Shown one piece after another: positions 54,281-62,089 of a DNA stretch of 64,000 nt (position 1 is its first letter; each line of letters opens with the position of its first letter). This DNA comes from Bacteroidales bacterium. Its GTDB lineage: Bacteria; Bacteroidota; Bacteroidia; Bacteroidales; UBA932. The DNA lies in assembly GCA_015060225.1 (NCBI GenBank), contig SUYX01000005.1:1-64000 (forward strand), in the 5' to 3' direction. Position numbers and translations under genes: made by a program. The notes under the pieces are model-generated. The model had not been told where the DNA came from. It worked only from the letters and a program-made list of their open reading frames with translations, and did no database searches.

Positions 54281-54871
54281 TTACTTCTTACCTGCAGCTT
54301 TTGCAGCGGCAGCAGCACCTAGAGCAGCACGTGTCATCTTAACAGCACAAACGATTGTAGCTTTAGGAGATACGATGTTGATGTTCTCATAGCTCAAATC
54401 ACCTGCCACGATAGTCTTGCCAAGACCAAGAGTAGTGATATCTACCTCCAAAGTGTCAGGAAGCTTGTCCATGAATGCAGAAACTTTAAGTTTTCTTGCA
54501 GAAACCATAAGTTTACCACCCTGTTTTACACCCTCAGAGTTACCTGTGATAACAACAGGAACATCAATTACAACAGGTTTCTCAGGATTGATGGCCAAGA
54601 AATCCACATGAAGGGCCTCGTCAGTTACAGGATGATACTGTACTGCGTGGAATACGCACTGGTATGATTTACCCTCTACCTCAATGTCAATGATGTATGA
54701 GTTAGGTGTGTGGGTGATTTTTTTCAACTCTTTTGCATCCAAAGCAAAGTTTACGTTCTCAATGTTGTTGCCGTAGATAACGCAAGGAACCTGCTCGTTT
54801 CTACGAATCTGTTTAAGGCTCTGTTTGTTGCCGATAACTCTGGCAACACCTTTAAGTGAAATGTGTTTCAT
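54281..54871 (-). CDS. rplY: Ribosomal protein bL25 (Ctc type)
   Basis: A 196-residue 5S-rRNA-binding ribosomal protein of the long CTC form, starting at ATG 54871 (MKHISLKGVARVIGNKQSLKQIRR). The N-terminal L25 barrel (VPCVIYGNNIENVNFALDAKELKKI) is followed by the TL5-like C domain (LHVDFLAINPEKPVVIDVPV). It ends in an Ala-rich tail (GAAAAAKAAGKK). Its leader of about 90 bases contains a perfect hairpin downstream of a full promoter, and pth follows. Confidence 0.94.
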   Translation of the reverse strand: MKHISLKGVARVIGNKQSLKQIRRNEQVPCVIYGNNIENVNFALDAKELKKITHTPNSYIIDIEVEGKSYQCVFHAVQYHPVTDEALHVDFLAINPEKPVVIDVPVVITGNSEGVKQGGKLMVSARKLKVSAFMDKLPDTLEVDITTLGLGKTIVAGDLSYENINIVSPKATIVCAVKMTRAALGAAAAAKAAGKK

Positions 54872-54900
54872 TGTAAAAAAATTATTATTTGTGTTACTCA

Positions 54901-54917
54901 GTCCGGATTCTCCGGAC
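54901..54917 (-). promoter_or_regulatory. Hairpin in the rplY leader
   Basis: GTCCGGA (54901-54907) and TCCGGAC (54911-54917) pair perfectly around a 3-base loop, in the untranslated leader about 30-47 bases before the rplY ATG. It may be a site for autoregulation by L25 or a stability element. Confidence 0.45.
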
Positions 54918-54967
54918 CCCATTGCACCAAAAAGCAGTACCGTATTGTGCCCACTTTTTGTGAGCCG

Positions 54968-54997
54968 CAAAAGTAGTGATTTTATTCATAAATGCAA
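54968..54997 (-). promoter_or_regulatory. Full Bacteroidota promoter of rplY-pth
   Basis: Minus-strand TTG (54997-54995), 19-base spacer and TACTTTTG (54975-54968): both consensus elements at ideal spacing. Confidence 0.65.
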
Positions 54998-55027
54998 AAA
55001 GTATTTTACCCTCAGGAAATTATTGTT

Positions 55028-55035
55028 TAAATTTG
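55028..55035 (+). promoter_or_regulatory. -7 box TAAATTTG of the reverse rubrerythrin
   Basis: TAAATTTG, 35 bases before the ATG at 55071. Confidence 0.45.
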
Positions 55036-55070
55036 ATGATACAAGACAACAAACTTAAAAGAATAATATT

Positions 55071-55625
55071 ATGGCTAAAAAATTCATTTGTACAGTATGC
55101 GGTTATGTTCACGAGGGTGATACCGCACCGGAGAAATGTCCTCTATGTAAAGTTCCTGCTGAGAAATTCAAGGAAGTTATTGAAAATGAGGGGGCCCTTG
55201 CTTGGGCTGATGAGCACAGGATTGGCGTTGCAAAAGGGTGTGACGCTGAGATATGGGAAGGTCTTCAGGCCCACTTTACCGGAGAGTGCACTGAGGTTGG
55301 AATGTACTTGGCAATGAGCCGACAGGCAGACAGGGAGGGATACCCTGAGGTTGCTGAAGCATACAGGAGAATTGCATGGGAAGAGGCTGAGCACGCAGCT
55401 AAATTTGCAGAGCTTATTGGTGAGGTTGTATGGGACACCAAGACCAACCTTAAAAAAAGGATGGAGGCTGAGTGTGGCGCATGCGCAGACAAAAAGAGAA
55501 TTGCAACCAAAGCAAAACAGCTCAACCTTGACGCCATCCACGATACAGTTCACGAGATGTGCAAGGACGAGGCCCGTCACGGACAGGTATTTGAAGGCTT
55601 GTACAAGAGATTCTTTGAGAAATAA
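55071..55625 (+). CDS. Reverse rubrerythrin
   Basis: A 184-residue peroxide-reducing iron protein. The order is reversed relative to classical rubrerythrin: an N-terminal rubredoxin domain ([20 protein letters not shown], residues 7-26) precedes the ferritin-like diiron domain, whose ligands lie in [17 protein letters not shown]-type (GECTEVGM), EEAEHAAKF and [12 protein letters not shown]. Reverse rubrerythrins use NADH-linked electron donors to remove hydrogen peroxide and oxygen in anaerobes. It is a single-gene unit between its own promoter and a hairpin terminator. Confidence 0.92.
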   Translation: MAKKFICTVCGYVHEGDTAPEKCPLCKVPAEKFKEVIENEGALAWADEHRIGVAKGCDAEIWEGLQAHFTGECTEVGMYLAMSRQADREGYPEVAEAYRRIAWEEAEHAAKFAELIGEVVWDTKTNLKKRMEAECGACADKKRIATKAKQLNLDAIHDTVHEMCKDEARHGQVFEGLYKRFFEK

Positions 55626-55646
55626 CAGGGAATATATAATCATCAG

Positions 55647-55684
55647 GCAGGAGGAAAACAGACAGGTTTCCCTCCTGCTTTTTT
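55647..55684 (+). terminator. Terminator of the reverse rubrerythrin gene
   Basis: GCAGGAGGAAA (55647-55657) pairs with TTTCCCTCCTGC (55667-55678) with one bulge, followed by six T. Also faces the convergent C11 peptidase gene beyond a 120-base gap with no other feature seen. Confidence 0.8.
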
Positions 55685-55807
55685 CATGCCTCTAATCATC
55701 CGACATCGGGATCAGCACCTCTGCGCATTCAATACACTTTTGTATTGAGTCCGGAGTTCTCTGCCTCAAGAATGTCACATTGAGCACACTTTTATTATTG
55801 GGTCAAA

Positions 55808-56935
55808 CTACTCCTGGGAAGTTTCCGTTGCCAGATAACCCGTATCCTTGCTCCATTTGAAGTTTGCGTAATATTTGAGGAGCACAGGATCAGCAGTTGG
55901 ACTCGGAATATATGTACTCAAACCTGAATATTTGCTTTTGGCTACAGGCACCTCAATGAAATATGGTGTTGCATCCTTGTATACCACAGCCTTATCCAAT
56001 GCCTGCCTGAAGGCACTGTCATCACCACCTGAGAGTGAATTTACCAGACCGCCCAGATCATAGAACCAATGTTTCCCACCCCTATAATAGCGCTGTATTG
56101 AGAGGGTATCCACATTTGAGATGTTGTCACCATAATTCCTGAATATCCTTGCAGCCTCCACAGCCAGCTCGTCCAGAGCTGAGCTCTTTACAAGGGAAAC
56201 GGTTGCTGAACGGTATGATCCGCTCTGTCCGTTGTAGAAATCAAAATATTCCCTGGCGACACTTTCCATCTCAATTGGGGTCTTGAATATATGTTTCATT
56301 ATCTTGTCATATGGGAACCCCTGGGAAAGTATTTCAGTTGGGGAAGAGAGGACATAATCCACAGAGTCCTTGAGCTCGTATGCCACCTCGATACCACCCA
56401 TAAGACATGCGTCAAAAATTACAAACTCCATCTTGCATGGAAGGGCTTTTGCCAATTCAATCACATCCATCTCCTTACCTGCATCAGAGCCGAACGATTT
56501 TGAGTAATACCCCTGCGGCAACCATCCGGTACCATGAGACCATAAAACAAGTCCATATTCCTGTGCAGGGAACATTGTCCGTGAAACCTTGAGTACATTG
56601 GCCAGGGACTTGGAATCTGCAGAATTCTGCGGAGGGAAACGGTATACTGTATCCTGAACAGCCTTTCCGCTCTCATCTTTATACAGATGCAGCAATACGG
56701 GATTGGAAGAAACAAGATGCATATACACCAGCAGGTTGTCTTCTGCCGGGACAAATCCCTTCTTCATGGACTCCAGATTGTTCTCAGCCTGGGATGAAAG
56801 GTTGTTGTTGGCAACCATATATACCAGTACAGTTTTCTGCTTCTCTGTAAATTGAGGAGGCTCCTCATTAACAGGATCACATGCCATTGCCACTACCGAC
56901 ATTAAAAACAATATAAGGTATCTCTTCATGATCAT
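55808..56935 (-). CDS. Clostripain-family (C11) cysteine peptidase lipoprotein
   Basis: A 375-residue lipoprotein (signal to Cys19, VVAMACDP). The caspase-like fold of the C11 family is clear: VLVYMVANNNLSSQAENNLESM near the start, His134 in LWSHGTGW and catalytic Cys177 in FVIFDACLMGG. Clostripain-type enzymes cut after Arg or Lys and often self-process. Its ATG follows the DUF486 stop directly, so the two genes are translated in tandem. Confidence 0.9.
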   Translation of the reverse strand: MIMKRYLILFLMSVVAMACDPVNEEPPQFTEKQKTVLVYMVANNNLSSQAENNLESMKKGFVPAEDNLLVYMHLVSSNPVLLHLYKDESGKAVQDTVYRFPPQNSADSKSLANVLKVSRTMFPAQEYGLVLWSHGTGWLPQGYYSKSFGSDAGKEMDVIELAKALPCKMEFVIFDACLMGGIEVAYELKDSVDYVLSSPTEILSQGFPYDKIMKHIFKTPIEMESVAREYFDFYNGQSGSYRSATVSLVKSSALDELAVEAARIFRNYGDNISNVDTLSIQRYYRGGKHWFYDLGGLVNSLSGGDDSAFRQALDKAVVYKDATPYFIEVPVAKSKYSGLSTYIPSPTADPVLLKYYANFKWSKDTGYLATETSQE

Positions 56936-57307
56936 CTAGTGTTTAAATACAAAATACACAGCAAGCACCAGAAAAACGAACGCTATAAGGTGGTTCATCC
57001 TGAAACTCTCTGTCTTGAAAAATATTGCCGAGAAAGCCACAAAAATAAGCAGCGTTATCACCTCCTGTATAACCTTGAGCTGTATAAGGTTAAAAGGGCC
57101 TCCATGCATGTTTGACCCTATCCTGTTTGCAGGCACCTGGAAACAGTACTCAAAGAAAGCTATTAGCCAGCTGATTATGATAATCCCGAACATCCCCCAT
57201 TTTGGAAGCATCTTGTCCGCTCCAAACTTAAGATGGCCATACCAGGCCAAGGTCATGAAACTGTTTGAAACTATCAGCAGTATTATTGTAAGCAGTCCTT
57301 TACCCAT
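56936..57307 (-). CDS. DUF486/DMT-type small membrane protein
   Basis: A 123-residue protein with four helices and the DUF486 features SNSFMTLAWYGHLKF and FEYCFQVPANRIGS followed by FNLIQLKVIQEVITLLIF. The family is distantly related to drug/metabolite transporters; no substrate is known. First gene before the C11 peptidase, with a TAATTTTG box 50 bases upstream. Confidence 0.9.
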   Translation of the reverse strand: MGKGLLTIILLIVSNSFMTLAWYGHLKFGADKMLPKWGMFGIIIISWLIAFFEYCFQVPANRIGSNMHGGPFNLIQLKVIQEVITLLIFVAFSAIFFKTESFRMNHLIAFVFLVLAVYFVFKH

Positions 57308-57356
57308 TTTCTACGACAATTAAACAAACACCTACCTAAATGTGTTTGATAAACGA

Positions 57357-57364
57357 CAAAATTA
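57357..57364 (-). promoter_or_regulatory. -7 box TAATTTTG of the DUF486 gene
   Basis: Minus-strand TAATTTTG, 49 bases before the ATG at 57307. Confidence 0.4.
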
Positions 57365-57378
57365 GAAAAATTTTTACA

Positions 57379-57386
57379 TATATTTG
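57379..57386 (+). promoter_or_regulatory. -7 box TATATTTG of the YtxH gene
   Basis: TATATTTG ends 6 bases before the ATG at 57393, again suggesting a nearly leaderless mRNA. It diverges from the DUF486 box. Confidence 0.45.
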
Positions 57387-57392
57387 CTTGTT

Positions 57393-57590
57393 ATGAAATG
57401 TAAAGGATTAATTGCTTTTATTGGCGGTGCACTTGCAGGTGCAGCAGCTGCTATTCTTCTGGCTCCTGATTCTGGTGAAAATACCAGAAAAAAGCTGAAA
57501 GAAAAAGCCCGGCATGAGTATGAAAACATCAAAAACAGGGTTGCACAGGCCAAATGCGACTGCAGCGATCCGGATTGTGGATGTGAGTAG
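57393..57590 (+). CDS. YtxH-family small membrane protein
   Basis: A 65-residue protein from ATG 57393 (MKCKGLIAFIGG; the track start is an upstream TTG). It has one glycine/alanine-rich helix (IGGALAGAAAAILLAPDSG), the YtxH signature APxSGxxTR (APDSGENTRKKLKEKA), a short charged coil and a Cys-rich end CDCSDPDCGCE. YtxH proteins are stress-associated in many bacteria. Operon leader of a three-gene set. Confidence 0.85.
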   Translation: MKCKGLIAFIGGALAGAAAAILLAPDSGENTRKKLKEKARHEYENIKNRVAQAKCDCSDPDCGCE

Positions 57591-57632
57591 CCCGCAGCAA
57601 GACTTGACCTTACTTGTAAAAATCAATCAATC

Positions 57633-57989
57633 ATGGCAGAAGAAACAAAAGACAACAGGCTGGATGATATCAGGCAGACTGTAAAGGATTATGTGAATCT
57701 CAGGACAGATGAGTACAAGCTTAAAGGGGTTGAAAATTTCTCCATCATCTCCAACAAACTGCTTGTAATGCTTATAGCCACAATGCTCGGAGCTGTCATA
57801 CTGCAGCTGCTGGGCTTTACCATTGCATTCACTATAGGGGAACTCACAGGAAGTACGGCAATCGGATTCTGTGCAACTGCCCTTCTATTTGCCATTGTAC
57901 TTGCAATAATATACCTCAAACGTGAAACCCTTTTCCTGAACAGGATGGTGAGGATGTATGCCAAAATGTTTTTTGGGAACAACAAATGA
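57633..57989 (+). CDS. Phage-holin-family-like membrane protein
   Basis: A 118-residue protein with an N-terminal amphipathic part (DDIRQTVKDYVNLRTDEYKLKGVENF), two long helices (LLVMLIATMLGAVILQLLGFTIAF and AIGFCATALLFAIVLAIIYL) and a basic C terminus. It matches the holin-superfamily-III/DUF-type family found beside ytxH in Bacteroidota. Despite the name there are no phage genes nearby, so an envelope or stress role is likelier. Overlaps the next gene by 4 bases. Confidence 0.82.
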   Translation: MAEETKDNRLDDIRQTVKDYVNLRTDEYKLKGVENFSIISNKLLVMLIATMLGAVILQLLGFTIAFTIGELTGSTAIGFCATALLFAIVLAIIYLKRETLFLNRMVRMYAKMFFGNNK

Positions 57990-58294
57990 AAATTGCCATG
58001 AGAGAGATCAGAAATATGGAAGAGCTCAAGATGGCCCAGATGGATATTGAGCACAAGATTGCATTGAAGGAGATGGAGCTGCAGGCCCACATGAACTCCA
58101 TAAAGGAACTGCTGAACCCTATTACATATATTAATTATGCAATATCAAAAGTTGCAGTGCTGGAGCAGCTGTTTGCCTCCTTCTATAAAGGATACACTAC
58201 GGTAAAGGAGATGATTTCCCAGTACAGGAACAGGAAATCTCCAAATGTAGAGTCTGAAGATACAGACAATATTCCCGACAACAACCAACAATAA
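57986..58294 (+). CDS. Coiled-coil protein of the YtxH-holin set
   Basis: A 102-residue soluble protein dominated by an alpha-helical coil (MREIRNMEELKMAQMDIEHKIALKEMELQAHM) then a hydrophobic stretch (NPITYINYAISKVAVLEQLFASFYKG). No family recognised; it consistently follows the holin-like gene, sharing an ATGA overlap, and probably interacts with it at the membrane. Ends in an acidic low-complexity tail. Confidence 0.78.
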   Translation: MKIAMREIRNMEELKMAQMDIEHKIALKEMELQAHMNSIKELLNPITYINYAISKVAVLEQLFASFYKGYTTVKEMISQYRNRKSPNVESEDTDNIPDNNQQ

Positions 58295-58301
58295 AAACTA
58301 T

Positions 58302-60341
58302 ATGAATTTCTTAAAAACTATGTTATGCGTATGCGGGTTCGGCCTTGTAGCTGCATCATGCTCACAGGGGGACCAAAAAGAAGAGCCGTTCAAATACACG
58401 GTAGATGAATTTGCAGATATCCAAGTACTCAGGTACAGGATTCCGGGATGGGATTCGCTTTCAGTGGTACAGAAAGCCTATATATACCATTTGAGTGAGG
58501 CAGGAAAATGCGGTAGGGACATCCTCTTCAGCCAGAACTTCAAACACAATATAGGCATAAGGAAAACCCTTGAGAGGATTATTGCCAACTATAAGGGCGA
58601 CCGCGAATGTGAACAGTGGGAGAAATTTCTGGTATATGCAAAAAGGGTATTCTTCAGCAACGGTATCCACCACCACTATGCGGAGGACAAAATTATCCCT
58701 GAATGCACACCAGAATATTTCAAATCTCTTCTCGACGAACTAAAGATGGAGAAGAAATGCTATACCTATATTCCAATCATGTTTGATCCGGAACTCTATC
58801 CGCAGAGAAAATATACCGGATCTGAGAAGGACATCATTGAGGCTTCTGCTGTAAACTTCTATGGAGAGGGTATTACCAAAGATGAGGTGAACAAGTTCTA
58901 TAATGCAATGGAAGACCCAAAGGATCCTACCCCTCTTGCTTATGGAATAAACAGCAGGCTTATAAAGAAGGACGGCAAGCTTGTAGAGGAGGTATATAAG
59001 GTTGGGGGAAGATACTCCAACTCCATCAACGCCATAATAATTCATCTTCAGGAAGCTGCCAAGTATGCAGAGAACCAGGCCCAGAAAGATTATATTGCAA
59101 AACTTGTTGAATACTATACAACCGGTTCTCTTGAAACTTGGGATGAGTACAATATTGCGTGGGTACAGGAGAATGAGGGTCAGGTTGACTTCATAAACGG
59201 TTTCATTGAAGATTACAACGACCCTCTTGGGCGCAAAGCTACCTGGGAGTCTTCTGTAAACTTCAAGGATATTGCCGCTTCAAGAAGGACACAGCTCATC
59301 AGTGACAATGCCCAATGGTTTGAAGACAACTCCCCTGTGAAGAAGGAGTTCAAAAAGAAGGAAGTTAAAGGTGTTACAGCAAAGGTTATCAATGTTGCAT
59401 GTATCGGTGGAGACTGTTTCCCTGCAACCCCTATCGGGATAAACCTTCCAAACTCAAACTGGATAAGGAAAGAATACGGTTCAAAATCAGTTACCATCGC
59501 AAATATTACAGATGCGTACAATATGGCTGCTGAGGAGTCCCCTAAGAGCATCACCAATGAATTCTCATGGAGCGATGAGGAGAAGAGGCTTATTAAGGAG
59601 TACGGAAACCTTACAGGAAATCTCCATACAGATTTGCACGAGTGTCTTGGACATGGCTCGGGACAACTTCTTCCAGGGGTATCTGCAACCGCCCTCGGAG
59701 AGTATAACTCAACTCTTGAGGAGGCAAGGGCAGACCTGTTCGGCCTTTATTATGTAGCTGACAAGAAACTGGTTGAGCTTGGCATTCTTCCAAATGAGGA
59801 GGCTTACAAGGCTGAATACATCAACTTTATTGTAAACGGCCTGTTCACACAGTTTGTAAGGATTGAACTTGGCAAGACCAATACCGAGGCCCATATGCAG
59901 GATAGGAAACTCATTGCAGAGTGGTGCTATGAGAACGGACTTAAAGAGAAGACCGGAGCAGAGAAAGATGTTATTGAGAAAGTTGTAAAAGAGGGCAAGA
60001 CCTACTTTGTAATAAATGATTATGAAGCTTTGAGAGGCCTGTTTGGGAAACTTCTGGCTGAGATACAGAGGATAAAATCTGAAGGTGACTACAAGGCAGG
60101 CAAGGAGCTTGTTGAAAAATATGCGGTACACATCAATCCAGATCTTCACAAAGAGGTTAAGGAGAGATATGCATCCCTTGAACTCAAGCCTTACAAGGGA
60201 TTCATCAATCCTACAATTGTTCCTGTAGAGAACAGAAGGGGAGAGGTAATAGATTATGAAGTGATATACAACGACAATTTCCTTGAGCAGATGATGGAGT
60301 ATGGAAAAACCTACTCTTTTGAGTCAAGTTCAGTAATGTAA
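58302..60341 (+). CDS. Dipeptidyl-peptidase III-like (M49) lipoprotein
   Basis: A 679-residue zinc peptidase. The signal peptide ends in a lipobox (GLVAASC, Cys19). The zinc-binding HECLGH (His446-His451) matches the HEXXGH signature of M49, and the third-ligand region EEARADLFGLYYV follows about 25 residues later. DPP III removes dipeptides from peptide N termini. It follows the coiled-coil gene by 7 bases and ends at a bidirectional terminator. Confidence 0.92.
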   Translation: MNFLKTMLCVCGFGLVAASCSQGDQKEEPFKYTVDEFADIQVLRYRIPGWDSLSVVQKAYIYHLSEAGKCGRDILFSQNFKHNIGIRKTLERIIANYKGDRECEQWEKFLVYAKRVFFSNGIHHHYAEDKIIPECTPEYFKSLLDELKMEKKCYTYIPIMFDPELYPQRKYTGSEKDIIEASAVNFYGEGITKDEVNKFYNAMEDPKDPTPLAYGINSRLIKKDGKLVEEVYKVGGRYSNSINAIIIHLQEAAKYAENQAQKDYIAKLVEYYTTGSLETWDEYNIAWVQENEGQVDFINGFIEDYNDPLGRKATWESSVNFKDIAASRRTQLISDNAQWFEDNSPVKKEFKKKEVKGVTAKVINVACIGGDCFPATPIGINLPNSNWIRKEYGSKSVTIANITDAYNMAAEESPKSITNEFSWSDEEKRLIKEYGNLTGNLHTDLHECLGHGSGQLLPGVSATALGEYNSTLEEARADLFGLYYVADKKLVELGILPNEEAYKAEYINFIVNGLFTQFVRIELGKTNTEAHMQDRKLIAEWCYENGLKEKTGAEKDVIEKVVKEGKTYFVINDYEALRGLFGKLLAEIQRIKSEGDYKAGKELVEKYAVHINPDLHKEVKERYASLELKPYKGFINPTIVPVENRRGEVIDYEVIYNDNFLEQMMEYGKTYSFESSSVM

Positions 60342-60356
60342 TATTACACCATATAT

Positions 60357-60390
60357 AAAAGGAGCGGTCACATTGGGGCCGCTCCTTTTT
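60357..60390. terminator. Bidirectional terminator between M49 and M28 genes
   Basis: GGAGCGG (60361-60367) and CCGCTCC (60379-60385) pair, flanked by AAAA on the left and TTTTT on the right, serving both converging transcripts. Confidence 0.85.
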
Positions 60391-60410
60391 CATGCAGTCT
60401 GAATTGCAGA

Positions 60411-62042
60411 CTATTTTACCAAATTCTCGTTTCCGTTTACATACTCCTTGTAAAGGCCCTGGCGTGAAGGGAGATGATCAAGATTTCCCAAGCCGTACAT
60501 TATGATTGCCTGTACAACTGAGGTGTGCTCCTGATACTCAGGAATGCTTTTGTTGTAGAGGTCACGCTCGGTATGCCATATCTCTCCGTAGTTGAAGTTG
60601 TAACCTTTTGGATCTCCCAATGAAAGGCTTATTGCCGGGCATCCGTTCATTACAAAGTATGCATGGTCTGAACCGCCGGCTGTTTTAGGGAGAGGTCCCG
60701 GATTCCCTTCACGTTTCTTCACTACAAACGGGAAGTCAGGGTTAACCTTGTTTACAGGTTCACATACTTTTACATAATCATCATACATTGCAGGTGGAAC
60801 TGTTATTCCTAGAGGTACAAGCGGACCTCCATCCCTGTTGAAGTAGTTTGCAATCTTGTTCAAATCTACACATTTGGACTCAACAAAGTGTTTGCTGCCC
60901 CATAGGCCGAACTCCTCTGCAGCCCATACACAGAACAGAAGGGTTCTTTTAGGTTTTGCTCCTGCTGCCGCAAGGATTCTTGCCGATTCCATTGCAGGGG
61001 TTACACCTACTCCGCAATCTACACCTCCGGTAGCCACATCAAAGGCATCCAGATGTCCTCCGCACAATACATATTCGTCGGGATACTCACTCCCCTCCAT
61101 AACACCAATTATGTTGTGGAATTTTACAGGTCCCATCTTGAAATGGTTCCTTATGTCAAATTCCAATTGGAAGTATTCTCTGCGGTCAACCATTTTTGCT
61201 ATTTCGGCATACTGGTCTTCATTGAGTTTGATATCGGGAACTGTAGGCAAGGTTTCCCAAGTCATTTTCATGCAGTTTTTCCTGTCATACAATGCCCTGA
61301 TTGGAACTTCCGATGCCTGGATTATTCCAAGGATACCTGCATCCACCATCTGGCGGTAGAAAAGTGCAGGGGTATATTTCATCTCTTTAAGTTTCTTTGG
61401 CTCGGGAGCCGGCTGCCCTTTCTTCGTTTTTGGAGGATTGTTCCTGAGATTCCTGTTATATTCCCTTATTTCACGGTTCTCCTTCTCTATTTGAGCATTC
61501 TCTGCAATCATTGCCGCACGGAGGCTGTCTCCCTCTGCAGAGTAGTCAATTGGCCATCCGCTGTTCTTGCCTCCTATAAGTACCCATGCCCCTTTGAGGG
61601 TTCCTACCATACGGTCAAACTCAGCCTGTGTCCTTGGCTCCTTTACAACATGTCCCCTCTGTACACCCTTTGTACCGGCAGTGTAGGATGGGGTTGCAAA
61701 ATGCAAAGTCGCACCACTTCCGCCGAGCATCCTTCCAAACCATGGGCCACGATTGAAACCTACAGGCATCTGGTCCACCTCCTGACGCCAAACTTTAAGG
61801 CCCCATTGCTTGAACATGTATTCTACCCAATCAGCTGCATTTTCATAGGCATCCGAGCCCACAAGACGCCCTCCAAACCTGTTTGAAAGCACATCAAGGT
61901 GCTCCATTGTACGGTTATCTGTTTTACCAATTTCTATTACCTTCTCAATTACAGGGTCATAGGTCTGAGCCTTCAATGGAGCAAGGCCGAGACAACAAAG
62001 AGCAAGAACTCCTGTCAAAAATTTCAAATAGCTTCTCATCAT
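60411..62042 (-). CDS. M28-family metallopeptidase (carboxypeptidase Q-like)
   Basis: A 543-residue exported zinc peptidase with signal ending PLKAQ (1-25). A protease-associated domain insert (about 120-290) precedes the catalytic core with the two-zinc ligands GGHLDAFD, GGVDCGVG (bridging Asp), and the acidic WAAEEFGLWGSKHF, plus GGSDHAYF near the C terminus. Related proteins are aminopeptidases or carboxypeptidase Q-like dipeptidases; peptide scavenging is the likely role. MM at the start leaves two ATG codons. Confidence 0.9.
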   Translation of the reverse strand: MMRSYLKFLTGVLALCCLGLAPLKAQTYDPVIEKVIEIGKTDNRTMEHLDVLSNRFGGRLVGSDAYENAADWVEYMFKQWGLKVWRQEVDQMPVGFNRGPWFGRMLGGSGATLHFATPSYTAGTKGVQRGHVVKEPRTQAEFDRMVGTLKGAWVLIGGKNSGWPIDYSAEGDSLRAAMIAENAQIEKENREIREYNRNLRNNPPKTKKGQPAPEPKKLKEMKYTPALFYRQMVDAGILGIIQASEVPIRALYDRKNCMKMTWETLPTVPDIKLNEDQYAEIAKMVDRREYFQLEFDIRNHFKMGPVKFHNIIGVMEGSEYPDEYVLCGGHLDAFDVATGGVDCGVGVTPAMESARILAAAGAKPKRTLLFCVWAAEEFGLWGSKHFVESKCVDLNKIANYFNRDGGPLVPLGITVPPAMYDDYVKVCEPVNKVNPDFPFVVKKREGNPGPLPKTAGGSDHAYFVMNGCPAISLSLGDPKGYNFNYGEIWHTERDLYNKSIPEYQEHTSVVQAIIMYGLGNLDHLPSRQGLYKEYVNGNENLVK

Positions 62043-62064
62043 AGATTATTTTTTATTATATTCG

Positions 62065-62072
62065 CAAATATA
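62065..62072 (-). promoter_or_regulatory. -7 box TATATTTG of the M28 gene
   Basis: Minus-strand TATATTTG fits TAnnTTTG and lies 22 bases before the start codon. Confidence 0.45.
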
Positions 62073-62089
62073 ACCTAAATTTACATAAT

